Assembly (NCBI GenBank): GCA_963704455.1
Contig: OY969905.1
Coordinates: 2,852,001 to 2,916,000 of the forward strand
Source: DASTCZ01 sp963704455
GTDB taxonomy: Bacteria; Acidobacteriota; Terriglobia; Acidiferrales; UBA7541
DNA length: 64,000 bases
Direction of reading: 5' to 3'
Positions 9,186-15,786 of the stretch are shown piece after piece; within the stretch, counting starts at the first letter, position 1; the number at the start of each line of letters is the position of its first letter. The notes under the pieces are model-generated. The model did not search any database, was not told where the DNA came from, and saw only the letters and a program-made list of their open reading frames with translations. The position numbers were made by a program, and so were the translations under genes.

Positions 9186-10430
9186 TCATGCGGTTGTCGT
9201 GCGGAAAGACTCCACCAGTTCCACGCGGCCCGCCTGAAAACGGAAGCGCTCTTTCGTGGCCGATTCGGCGCCGCGGCGGACCATGGCCGCGATATCCAGC
9301 GCGGATTCGGCCTTGTCCAGCTCGGCGGCAGTGGCGTGCAGCGCGGGAGTGCGCGGCATGAAGAGCGGGCAACAGTCGTGAAATGGCTCGGCGGAAATAT
9401 CGTAGGTGCCGATTTTGCGCGCGAGATTCATGATGCGCTCTTTGTCGTCGCCAACCAGCGGCCGGTAGAGCGGATACGTTGCCGCGGCGCCTACTGCGGC
9501 CATATTGTGCAAGGTCTGCGAGGCGACTTGACCGAGGCTGTCTCCGGACACGAGACCCAACGCATGATCGCGCCGCGCAAAATGTTCCGCGATGCGCAAC
9601 ATCAACCTGCGGTAGAGCAGCACACGGAATTCTTCGGGAGCGCTGTTCACGATCTCGCGCTGGAGCGGCTCAAAGGGCACCAGAAAAAGTTTGGCGCTGA
9701 ATTGGTAAGGCACCAGCCTGCGCACCAGTTCGCGCGCCACATGCACCGAGGATTCTCCCGGCCGCGCGCCGCCTCCCCAAAAGTGGACGAACGAAACATG
9801 CGCCCCGCGGCGCATCATTTTGTAAGCCGCAACCGCCGAATCGAATCCGCCGGAGAGGAGGCACATCACGCGCCCCGCGGTATTCGCGGGCATGCCGCCG
9901 ACTCCTTGAATCTTGCGGGCATAAACCAACGCAGAACGCTTTGTAATTTCGATGCGGCAGGTCAGCTCGGGCGCGTCGAGATTCACACGGACGTTTCGCC
10001 CTGCCGCGTGCAGCTTGTCGTAAAGATAGCCGCCGACAAGCGGCTCAATTTCGCCTGTGCGCAGCGGGAATGATTTATCGCCGCGCTTCACGCGCACGGC
10101 AAATGACTGGAACGCCGCGCCCTCGACTTCTTCCCACGCAGCCTCGCAGATCGCGCGAAGCTCCAAATCAGAATCATCGCGCACAACTTCGCGCGCAACG
10201 GCAAAATTCGCGATGCCCAGCACGCGCCCGACGCGCTCGAGCACGGGTTCCATCGGCGCGCCTTCGTCCAACTCGAGCAAGATGCGGTCGCCCGGACAGT
10301 GCAGCTTCGCGAGCCCCAAATCCTCGAGGGATTTGCGCAACGCCGTAATCAATTTGCCCAGGAAGAAGCGGCGGTTTCCGCCTTTCAGCCACAGCTCATG
10401 GTAGTGCACGACGATGTAGTGTTTGGACAC
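9186..10430 (-). CDS. thiI: tRNA uridine 4-sulfurtransferase ThiI (without rhodanese domain)
   Basis: Adenylates U8 of tRNA and replaces oxygen by sulfur; in many bacteria it also feeds thiazole synthesis. Order of domains: N-terminal ferredoxin-like part, THUMP RNA-binding domain (about residues 60-165), then the PP-loop ATPase domain with LLSGGFDS (191-198). A Cys pair is present in HDCCPLFMP (353-354), at the place of the conserved active-site Cys of the pyrophosphatase domain. At 414 residues it ends soon after this domain, so it is the short form that lacks the C-terminal rhodanese domain of the E. coli enzyme. Sulfur must therefore come from a separate donor. The start ATG at 10430 gives the family-typical YIVVHYHELWLKGGNR. 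Confidence 0.9.
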   Translation of the reverse strand: MSKHYIVVHYHELWLKGGNRRFFLGKLITALRKSLEDLGLAKLHCPGDRILLELDEGAPMEPVLERVGRVLGIANFAVAREVVRDDSDLELRAICEAAWEEVEGAAFQSFAVRVKRGDKSFPLRTGEIEPLVGGYLYDKLHAAGRNVRVNLDAPELTCRIEITKRSALVYARKIQGVGGMPANTAGRVMCLLSGGFDSAVAAYKMMRRGAHVSFVHFWGGGARPGESSVHVARELVRRLVPYQFSAKLFLVPFEPLQREIVNSAPEEFRVLLYRRLMLRIAEHFARRDHALGLVSGDSLGQVASQTLHNMAAVGAAATYPLYRPLVGDDKERIMNLARKIGTYDISAEPFHDCCPLFMPRTPALHATAAELDKAESALDIAAMVRRGAESATKERFRFQAGRVELVESFRTTTA

Positions 10431-10726
10431 GAATACGCAGCCTCATGCGGGAACGCCGGAATCCACAGTATAGCCGAGTATGGCAGCGCCAGCCCACCCC
10501 TGCGGGCGCCCCCGGCCTTGTCCGCCAGGCATCAAGCTCAATTGCAACGCAAGACTAGTCCGCCCGTAACGGGTTTGAAATAGTGGGTAGAGGAACCTAT
10601 AGACGCCGTCCCGATTCTTAGCGTAAAAGTGGCTGTCGGCGCTGCTAGGCATTAAAGCGACCGATTCAGTCCGAGACGCATCAGAGTATGAAGTGAGGCT
10701 CCCGGCAAAAGGGACGGGAGAACAAT

Positions 10727-10996
10727 ATGTGGGGCAAACGCGACTGGCAACAATTCTTTGAGATCTCCCGGCGTCCAGGCAACCGCCGCCGCCCGCCTCG
10801 GCCTATCTTTGCGGCCGAAAGCAACCGGGTCAAGCCCGCGGTGGGCTTCAGTCTTTCTGAGTTGGACGACGCTGGAATCAACATTGACCAGGCCGAACGC
10901 CTCGGCCTGCCGGTGGACGCCGCGCGCATCGGCGCGTACGGCCCGAACGTGGCTGCGCTGCGCGAGTTCGTCCGGGCCTCCCGCCACCCCGCCTAG
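10727..10996 (+). CDS. Small ribosomal-protein-L13e-like protein
   Basis: An 89-residue protein with a clear ribosome binding site (GGACGGGAG six bases upstream). The first 30 residues are basic (MWGKRDWQQFFEISRRPGNR). Residues about 37-85 read VGFSLSELDDAGI, then LGLPVDAARIG and NVAALREFV. This follows the pattern of the eukaryotic and archaeal L13e core: GF-x-L-x-EL-x-x-AGI, A-x-x-x-G-x-x-VD-x-x-R, NVxxLRxxx. Bacterial proteins of this kind exist in databases under the name L13e, but their function is not established to my knowledge. The assignment rests on motif spacing read by eye. No neighbour suggests a ribosomal operon. An antisense open frame over the same bases (10652-10987) looks like a shadow. 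Confidence 0.6.
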   Translation: MWGKRDWQQFFEISRRPGNRRRPPRPIFAAESNRVKPAVGFSLSELDDAGINIDQAERLGLPVDAARIGAYGPNVAALREFVRASRHPA

Positions 10997-11073
10997 TTCA
11001 CCTCTAGTAGTCCCGGTACTTTTGTTCCCCTTGACGCGAAATGGAGTTCAGGTAAACTGCTTTTTCTTTGACC

Positions 11074-11385
11074 ATGACCATGCAACTGCACGAAGCCAAC
11101 ACGACGAGCCCCGCCATCGCGCAGAACGAGGCCGCGCACGATTTTGAGTATCCGAAGCGCGAGGCTGCTTTTTTTTACGGACTTTTCCTGCGCGGGCATG
11201 ATGCGGAAAAACTCCGCCGCGACATCGCCGTTCCCCCGGAAGTGCTTGCGAAGTGGCATCGCGAAACCGAGCGCGAGCCGCATTTGAAGGATGTTCTGGC
11301 GCGCGTGGTCGAATACCGCCGCCACGTGCTGGCCATTTTTGAGATGCTTATCGGGAACGAAGCAGCCCTCCAGCGAATTCAGTAG
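11074..11385 (+). CDS. Conserved-looking small protein of unknown function
   Basis: A 103-residue acidic, mostly helical protein with no signal peptide or membrane segment. The central part (DFEYPKREAAFFYGLFLRG, then LRRDIAVPPEVLAKWHRE) looks structured, and the C-terminal half has a heptad-like pattern (VLARVVEYRRHVLAIFEMLI). I do not recognise the family. The ATG at 11074 is the second of a run ATGACCATGACCATG-like starts; a TTG at 11068 is in the same frame but less likely. The gene sits alone between the L13e-like gene and sodC, which points toward it. Codon use matches the surrounding chromosome. Confidence 0.6.
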   Translation: MTMQLHEANTTSPAIAQNEAAHDFEYPKREAAFFYGLFLRGHDAEKLRRDIAVPPEVLAKWHRETEREPHLKDVLARVVEYRRHVLAIFEMLIGNEAALQRIQ

Positions 11386-11437
11386 TCGAAGAAATCCGCC
11401 GAAGTTTACTCCGCCGAAAAAGAACTCTGCGGCAAAA

Positions 11438-11971
11438 CTACATTCCGCCCTTTGTAATCACGCCGCACGCGATCCGGTCTCCGGCATTTCCCGAAGGATC
11501 AGTCTTCTCGTCATCGGCCTTCGCGTGGATCACTAGCGCCGTGCCGCCATTGCTGAAAATAGAATGCGAATCGTCACCCAGCGTGACGCTTTTCACCATC
11601 AGCGTTTTCTTCAGCATGCCCTTTGCGTCCACGGTGATATTCGGCAAATCGCCCGCGTGCGAGCCCATCGGATTCATCGTGCCGTGCTGCTTGCCATCGG
11701 GATTGAAGTGCGGCCCCGCCGTCGTAAACGCCGGCCCTTCGCATTTTGAGTTCTGGTGCACGTGCAGCGCATGTTCCCCGGGCGGCAAGTTCATCAGGTC
11801 CAGCTTGAACTGCACCGCGCCATTGCCCTGCGAAATCGTGATTGTGCCCACGCTCTGCCCCTGCCCGTTTTGCAGTTGCACGACCGTCGGCTTCGGCGCC
11901 GGCCCGCCGCGAACCGTGGCGACCACGCCCGCCAGCACAATCACCCCCAGAAGACAGATCATTTTCCTCAT
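11438..11971 (-). CDS. sodC: Superoxide dismutase [Cu-Zn], exported
   Basis: Turns superoxide into hydrogen peroxide and oxygen in the periplasm. The signal peptide is MRKMICLLGVIVLAGVVATVRG. Metal ligands can be read in order: HVHQNSKCEG (Cu His pair plus the disulfide Cys), AGPHFNPDGKQHG (bridging His and Zn His), HAGDLPNI (Zn His and Asp), and VIHAKADDEKTDPSGNAGDR (last Cu His plus the electrostatic loop), closing with RIACGVI, which supplies the second disulfide Cys. The length of 177 residues is normal for the bacterial form. It is a single gene, converging with the small unknown gene upstream and divergent from the tRNA-Asn unit. Confidence 0.94.
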   Translation of the reverse strand: MRKMICLLGVIVLAGVVATVRGGPAPKPTVVQLQNGQGQSVGTITISQGNGAVQFKLDLMNLPPGEHALHVHQNSKCEGPAFTTAGPHFNPDGKQHGTMNPMGSHAGDLPNITVDAKGMLKKTLMVKSVTLGDDSHSIFSNGGTALVIHAKADDEKTDPSGNAGDRIACGVITKGGM

Positions 11972-12114
11972 GACGTAACCCCCTGCCGGCCGCCCTACGC
12001 CCAGCGCCGGCGGAATGATTCAATCTCTTTTTCGCCGCCGCTGTCAAATCCCGAGCGGCGGTCACACAAGCACCCGCCGCAGCGGGCCTTTGCGCCCCTG
12101 CGTTTCCAGTCGCG

Positions 12115-12143
12115 TTGACACCCCAGAACCGCTCCGATAAACT
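12115..12143 (+). promoter_or_regulatory. Sigma70-type promoter of tRNA-Asn
   Basis: TTGACA at 12115-12120, a 17-base spacer, then TAAACT at 12138-12143. The -35 is perfect and the -10 matches the consensus in four of six positions. It lies about 45 bases before the tRNA, as expected for a tRNA promoter with a short leader. Confidence 0.6.
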
Positions 12144-12155
12144 GAATTTGCTCGA

Positions 12156-12178
12156 AAGCGCGAAGGCGTTTCGCGCTT
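12156..12178 (+). other. Leader hairpin upstream of tRNA-Asn
   Basis: AAGCGCGAA (12156-12164) and TTCGCGCTT (12170-12178) form a perfect 9-base-pair stem with a 5-base loop, ending eight bases before the mature tRNA 5' end. It may help 5' processing. It could also be chance in GC-rich DNA. Confidence 0.4.
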
Positions 12179-12186
12179 CCCACCAC

Positions 12187-12261
12187 TCCCCGGTAGCTCA
12201 ACGGTAGAGCATTCGGCTGTTAACCGAAGGGTTGCTAGTTCGAATCTAGCCCGGGGAGCCA
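12187..12261 (+). tRNA. tRNA-Asn (GTT), CCA encoded
   Basis: Full cloverleaf: acceptor TCCCCGG/CCGGGGA, D-arm GCTC/GAGC, anticodon stem TTCGG/CCGAA with loop CTGTTAA (anticodon GTT, asparagine), T-arm GCTAG/CTAGC with loop TTCGAAT, discriminator G, and encoded CCA at 12259-12261. Its 3' part is repeated twice downstream (12543-12572 and 16923-16974), so this gene looks like the attachment site of the element that follows. Confidence 0.96.
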
Positions 12262-12267
12262 ACTCTC

Positions 12268-12528
12268 ATGACGTATTTCGTCTACGTTCTGCTGAATCCA
12301 AAGGGCAAGACCTCCGTCGGCCAAACCGCCGATCTCACGCGGCGCCTCAACCAGCACAATGATCCCACTTGCCGGTTGACCCTCCACACCAAACGTCACC
12401 CAGGTCCTTGGCGGCTGCTTCACTCCGAGGAGTTTTCGTTCCGATCAGCCGCGATGCGCCGGGAAAGAGAACTTAAGTCCGGCAAAGGACGAGAGTGGAT
12501 TCGAGTTGTCCTTCTGGGCGGCTGTTAA
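12268..12528 (+). CDS. Small GIY-YIG nuclease family protein
   Basis: An 86-residue single-domain GIY-YIG protein. The two tyrosine motifs appear as YFVYVLL (residues 3-9) and VGQTADLTRRLNQHN (residues 17-31, with the catalytic Arg in LTRRL). The metal-binding Glu is in RRERELKSGKGREW near the C-terminus. There is no extra DNA-binding domain, so it resembles the YhbQ/UvrC N-domain class. It starts only seven bases after the tRNA-Asn CCA, with no obvious ribosome binding site apart from the tRNA end itself. Its last codons and stop (GGCTGTTAA) match the anticodon-arm sequence of the tRNA, so the C-terminus is encoded in a tRNA-like remnant. This suggests a mobile, homing-like unit, though that role is inference. 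Confidence 0.8.
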   Translation: MTYFVYVLLNPKGKTSVGQTADLTRRLNQHNDPTCRLTLHTKRHPGPWRLLHSEEFSFRSAAMRRERELKSGKGREWIRVVLLGGC

Positions 12529-12544
12529 TTCGCCGCGGCGAATT
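12527..12544. repeat. 18-bp perfect palindrome at the end of the GIY-YIG gene
   Basis: AATTCGCCGCGGCGAATT reads the same on both strands. It begins inside the stop codon of the GIY-YIG gene and runs straight into the second copy of the tRNA T-arm. It replaces the sequence between anticodon loop and T-arm of the real tRNA, so it lies at the insertion junction. It could be a recombination or cleavage site, or a terminator stem without a U-tract. Confidence 0.7.
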
Positions 12545-12572
12545 GCTAGTTCGGATCTAGCCCGGGGAGCCA
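12543..12572 (+). repeat. Second copy of tRNA-Asn T-arm and acceptor end (internal att-like repeat)
   Basis: This 30-base stretch equals 12232-12261 of tRNA-Asn except for one base in the T-loop (TTCGGAT instead of TTCGAAT). The likeness continues past the CCA (CAACTCTCATG against CAAATTCTCATG), so the copy includes the junction with the ATG that follows the tRNA. A further match, CGGCTGTTAA, lies just upstream at 12519-12528. It cannot fold into a full tRNA. Confidence 0.85.
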
Positions 12573-12711
12573 AATTCTCATGTTTCAGGAAGATCCTCCG
12601 GGCGTTCGGTCGGATGCCATAGGATTTGCCCTGTAACTCTCCCCTTTTTTGGAGTTCCTTTATTACAATCAATGCGCTGCGATCATCTGTGATTGGCAAT
12701 TGCTTCACGAA

Positions 12712-12725
12712 TTGGCGCATGTCAA
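12712..12725. promoter_or_regulatory. Candidate Crp/Fnr-type operator upstream of the regulator gene
   Basis: TTGGCGCATGTCAA is an FNR-shaped site: half-sites TTGGC and GTCAA separated by four bases, one mismatch from a perfect inverted repeat (consensus of the family TTGAT/C-N4-G/ATCAA). It sits 84 bases before the GTG start of the crp/fnr-type gene. No convincing -10 box at the expected distance was found. Confidence 0.4.
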
Positions 12726-12808
12726 AAAATGTCATGCTAGGAGAATTGGAGGAGAGCTGGTTTTCGAAGCGCGGGCCGGCTATCGATTCCTGCTGAGGGA
12801 GTGCAACA

Positions 12809-13504
12809 GTGAGCGAGGGCGTGGAAAAGATACTGCGAAAGACCCCGTTGTTCGCAAGTCTGACCGACAAGGAAATGGAGGCATTGGCTGGACGATTTAG
12901 AAGCAAGCGTTTCGAACGCGGCGCACTTTTGTTCAGCGAGGGGGATTCATGCACGGGTCTCTTTCTTGTCGCATCAGGCAGAATCCGTATCTTTAAAATG
13001 TCGGCAGCAGGACGCGAACAGGTCTTGGCCATAGAAGGGCCGGGAAGTTCCTTCGCCGAGCTTCCGGTCTTTGATGGGGGCAACTATCCTGCGTCGGCAT
13101 CCGCATTGGACGCAGCCGAGGTGCTTTTCATCTCGCGCAAGGATTTTCAGGGTTTTTGCCGGGAACATCCGGACGTGGCGCTCAAGGTGATTGCGGTGGT
13201 TGGCTCACGGCTGCGGCGTCTGGTGGGGATCATCGAAGAATTATCCTTCACAACAGTGCGGCAGCGATTGATTGCCCTCATTCTCCGGCTGGCGCAAGCG
13301 AGCGGAACTCCTTCGAAAGAAGGAGTTCGGGTGGAGCTATCGAAGACCCATCAAGACTTGGCGGCCGAGCTGGGCACCGTGAGAGAACTCGTTTCGAGGA
13401 ATCTCAGCCGGCTCCAGGCGGAAGGGTTTTTGGATGTGGATGGCCGCAGGATCGTCGTGAAGGACGTTGAAGGCCTAAGGCGCGAGCAAATCTCTCCTGA
13501 GTAG
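12809..13504 (+). CDS. Crp/Fnr family transcription regulator
   Basis: 231 residues. An N-terminal cyclic-nucleotide-like beta-roll domain (about 10-125; FERGALLFSEGDSCTGLFLV, then GSSFAELPVF) is followed by a dimer helix (about 126-150) and a winged helix-turn-helix (about 178-215; LSKTHQDLAAELGTVRELVS, then RLQAEGFLDVDGRRIVV). The Arg-Ser/Thr pair that binds cAMP in CRP is replaced by Ala-Ser (YPASASA), so cAMP is unlikely to be the signal. The N-terminal Cys cluster of FNR is missing; the only Cys residues are about 48 and 117. This leaves a DNR/NnrR-like nitric-oxide sensor or a redox sensor as options. GAGGGA lies eight bases before the GTG start. As first gene of the ric-nnrS-nirK group it is probably their activator. 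Confidence 0.85.
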   Translation: MSEGVEKILRKTPLFASLTDKEMEALAGRFRSKRFERGALLFSEGDSCTGLFLVASGRIRIFKMSAAGREQVLAIEGPGSSFAELPVFDGGNYPASASALDAAEVLFISRKDFQGFCREHPDVALKVIAVVGSRLRRLVGIIEELSFTTVRQRLIALILRLAQASGTPSKEGVRVELSKTHQDLAAELGTVRELVSRNLSRLQAEGFLDVDGRRIVVKDVEGLRREQISPE

Positions 13505-13534
13505 TGCGTTTTTCTTCAAATTCTTCCAGGCGGG

Positions 13535-13550
13535 AGTGACTTTGGTCACT
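13535..13550. promoter_or_regulatory. Palindromic Crp/Fnr-type operator before ric
   Basis: AGTGACTTTGGTCACT is a perfect inverted repeat with 6-base arms and a 4-base spacer, the spacing used by FNR-type dimers. It lies between the regulator gene and ric, about 50 bases before the ric start, where the neighbouring regulator could act. It also overlaps an apparent upstream GTG of the ric frame (13536), which argues that GTG is not a start codon. Confidence 0.55.
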
Positions 13551-13598
13551 GCTTCAGTGTGTCCTGACGCTCACCATTGCGTAGTGAAGGAGGACGCC

Positions 13599-14321
13599 GT
13601 GAATATTGATAGCGAAACCAAAGTGAAAGACATCGCGCTCGCAAGTCCAGAGGCGAGGAAAGTTCTTGAGGATGCCGGACTTGATTATTGCTGTGGGGGC
13701 AACAAGTCGCTGCATGAGGCATGCCTCCACTCTGATGTTCCTGCGGAAGAAATACTGACCCGCCTGCGTGAAAACAGCAAATGCGTGAGCCCTGACCAGG
13801 AAAACTGGACATCAGCAACGCTGAGCAATTTGACCCGGCATATCCGTGAGAAACATCACCGGTACGTTCGCGAGGCTATCCCTCGTGTCCAAACCCAATT
13901 GGAAAAGGTGATGGCAAAGCACGGGAAAAATCATCCCGAGATTGCGGACATCCAAAGACTTTTCTCTGAAGTCGGCCGGGAAATGATCATGCACATGCAA
14001 AAAGAAGAGCAGATCCTTTTCCCATATATCGACGCGATGGAGAATTCCGTGAATGCGCACCGCCCAGTCGAGCCTCCCTTCTTTCAGACCGTAGTGAATC
14101 CGATACAAGCCATGATGCAGGAACACGACTCCGCGGGAGAATTGTTGAGACAAATTCGCACCTCGAGCTGCGAGTACACGGCTCCTGCAGACGCTTGTAC
14201 AACCTACAAAGCGCTTTACGAGGGCTTGCGCGAATTCGAAGCGGACCTTCATCAGCACGTTCATTTGGAAAACAACATTTTATTCCCGCGCGCGGTGGAG
14301 ATGGAGGCCGCGGTCGTCTGA
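13599..14321 (+). CDS. ric: Iron-sulfur cluster repair di-iron protein (Ric/ScdA/YtfE)
   Basis: Helps repair iron-sulfur clusters damaged by nitric oxide or oxidants; cytoplasmic di-iron protein. The N-terminal ScdA domain carries the hallmark LDYCCGG (residues 28-34). The hemerythrin-like domain supplies probable iron ligands His87, His112, His132 and Glu136 (MHMQKEEQILFP), His176 (QEHD), and His220 and Glu224 (HQHVHLENNILFP), with spacings matching E. coli YtfE. The open frame begins at 13536, but the GTG at 13599 has an ideal AAGGAGGA upstream and places the protein start exactly where the family begins, so I prefer it (240 residues). It follows the regulator gene and the palindromic site at 13535. 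The nirK neighbour makes nitric oxide, so a repair role fits. Confidence 0.92.
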   Translation: MNIDSETKVKDIALASPEARKVLEDAGLDYCCGGNKSLHEACLHSDVPAEEILTRLRENSKCVSPDQENWTSATLSNLTRHIREKHHRYVREAIPRVQTQLEKVMAKHGKNHPEIADIQRLFSEVGREMIMHMQKEEQILFPYIDAMENSVNAHRPVEPPFFQTVVNPIQAMMQEHDSAGELLRQIRTSSCEYTAPADACTTYKALYEGLREFEADLHQHVHLENNILFPRAVEMEAAVV

Positions 14322-14335
14322 CCCGGATCGAAATC

Positions 14336-15730
14336 ATGACGACCGCACTCGCGGATGTTGCATCCTCATCTAATTCCTCCCCGCGTCCTGCGGTGACTTC
14401 CAAACAAGTGTTCGAGATCGCGAGGGCGCGGGAGGAAGCGCTGTCTCGTTTGCTGATTGCCTTTGTCATCTCCGGCCTCTTCTTCATGGTGTTCCCGGGA
14501 ACTTTTCTCGGCGTGTGGAACCTTCTTCAGATCAGTGGCCGCCAGAGCGTGGCATCTGTTTCTCAAGCGTGGCTGCAAGCGCATGGCCACGCACAAGTGT
14601 TCGGCTGGGTGGGGAGTTTTATACTGGGGATCGGCTTCTATTCCATTCCCAAACTTCGTAGTGCACGAAAATCTCCATTCATTGCAGCCTGGATCTGTTG
14701 GGCGATATGGACTTTCGCCGTCGCCTTGCGCTGGACAGCCAATGTTTACGGATGGGGGTGGCGGTTGCTGCTGCCTGTCTCCGCTCTTCTTGAACTGGGA
14801 GCCTTCCTTATTTTCTTCAGCGCGGTTTCTCAACACAGACCCGCTGATTCCGCCAAGGGCCGCATGGACCCGTGGATTTGGGTGGTGATTAGCGCGAGCA
14901 TGGGACTCTTTCTCGCGCTCATTGCGAATCTGGCGGGTTGTTTCTATGTTTCATTCCGCGGCATTTCACCAACATTCACGCACGTGTTTGACCAGCGTTA
15001 TCTGGCTTTGATGGCCTGGGGATTCCTTGTGCCGTTCGTATGGGGATTCAGCGCGAAATGGATGTCCGTGTTTCTCGGATTGAAGCCGCTGCGCCCAGCA
15101 TTGTTAGCGGCCGGAGTGGCCACGAATATTTCGGGCGTTGTGTTGACGATGGCGGGTGCTGGCCGGCTCGGATCGTGGGTACATGTCGCCTGCGTCGCGC
15201 TGGCGATCGCAGGATTGCGAATGTTCGAACCAGCGGTGAACGAGGCGAAAACCCGGGGCGTTCATTCAAGTTTTCCTTTGTTTGTCCGCATGGCGTATGC
15301 CTGGCTGGTTGTGGCGGCAATTCTTGGAGTTGCGGCCGCGCTGTGGGATTCATCTGGTGGAATTTGGGGAGCTTCGCGTCACGCTTTGACGGTCGGCTTT
15401 ATAGCCGTGATGATCGCGAGCGTTGGGCAGCGGATCCTGCCTGCATTTGCTGGAATGCGCGTCCTGTGGAGTAAGCAGCTCATGTTCGTTGCCCTGCTTC
15501 TCTTGACCATCGGATGTGCGCTACGGGTTTCCTGTGAAGTTCTTGCCTACCAGGAATACGCTACCTGGGCTTGGTCGGTGCTGCCTTATTCCGCGCTTCT
15601 CGAACTGGCCGGACTCACAGCATTTGCAATCAACATCGTTGGCACCATTGTTCTGCAGCCTAGTCACGCCCAAACCCAACCTCAAGTTGTGGGGACAGCA
15701 GAATTGCGCACCGGAGAGACCCCGCAATGA
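14336..15730 (+). CDS. NnrS-like multi-spanning membrane protein
   Basis: 464 residues with about a dozen hydrophobic segments, inner membrane. Two His-rich motifs sit at helix starts: AWLQAHGHAQVFGWVGSFIL (His83 and His85) and SRHALTVGFIAVMIASVGQR. These are the pattern of the NnrS family, heme- and copper-containing proteins tied to nitrite and nitric oxide metabolism. Members protect cells from nitric-oxide stress. It starts 14 bases after ric and its stop overlaps an ATG in frame with nirK, so the three are very likely co-transcribed. The track of open frame upstream of 14336 overlaps ric and is not needed. A distant heme-copper oxidase subunit I relative is an alternative reading, but the second motif favours NnrS. 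Confidence 0.7.
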   Translation: MTTALADVASSSNSSPRPAVTSKQVFEIARAREEALSRLLIAFVISGLFFMVFPGTFLGVWNLLQISGRQSVASVSQAWLQAHGHAQVFGWVGSFILGIGFYSIPKLRSARKSPFIAAWICWAIWTFAVALRWTANVYGWGWRLLLPVSALLELGAFLIFFSAVSQHRPADSAKGRMDPWIWVVISASMGLFLALIANLAGCFYVSFRGISPTFTHVFDQRYLALMAWGFLVPFVWGFSAKWMSVFLGLKPLRPALLAAGVATNISGVVLTMAGAGRLGSWVHVACVALAIAGLRMFEPAVNEAKTRGVHSSFPLFVRMAYAWLVVAAILGVAAALWDSSGGIWGASRHALTVGFIAVMIASVGQRILPAFAGMRVLWSKQLMFVALLLLTIGCALRVSCEVLAYQEYATWAWSVLPYSALLELAGLTAFAINIVGTIVLQPSHAQTQPQVVGTAELRTGETPQ

Positions 15731-15786
15731 GGCTGCCGATCGCGCTGTTATGGAAGCGGGGAATAGAACACGAGAGAAAGGACGCA

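Noticed and set aside
10652..10987. Minus-strand 111-residue open frame
   Set aside because: It is antisense to the L13e-like gene, which has a good ribosome binding site and recognisable motif spacing; the minus frame has neither.
12062..12262. Minus-strand peptide reading through tRNA-Asn (APRARFELATL)
   Set aside because: This is the well-known shadow translation of a tRNA gene and is not a protein.
12580..12740. Short frames between the second tRNA copy and the regulator gene, including a minus-strand stretch with FVKQLPITDDRSALIVIKEL
   Set aside because: There is no ribosome binding site, start or family match; it overlaps the candidate operator and ends in the tRNA copy.
13536..13598. 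GTG at 13536 as start of ric
   Set aside because: It lies inside a perfect operator-like palindrome; GTG 13599 has AAGGAGGA upstream and matches the family's N-terminus.
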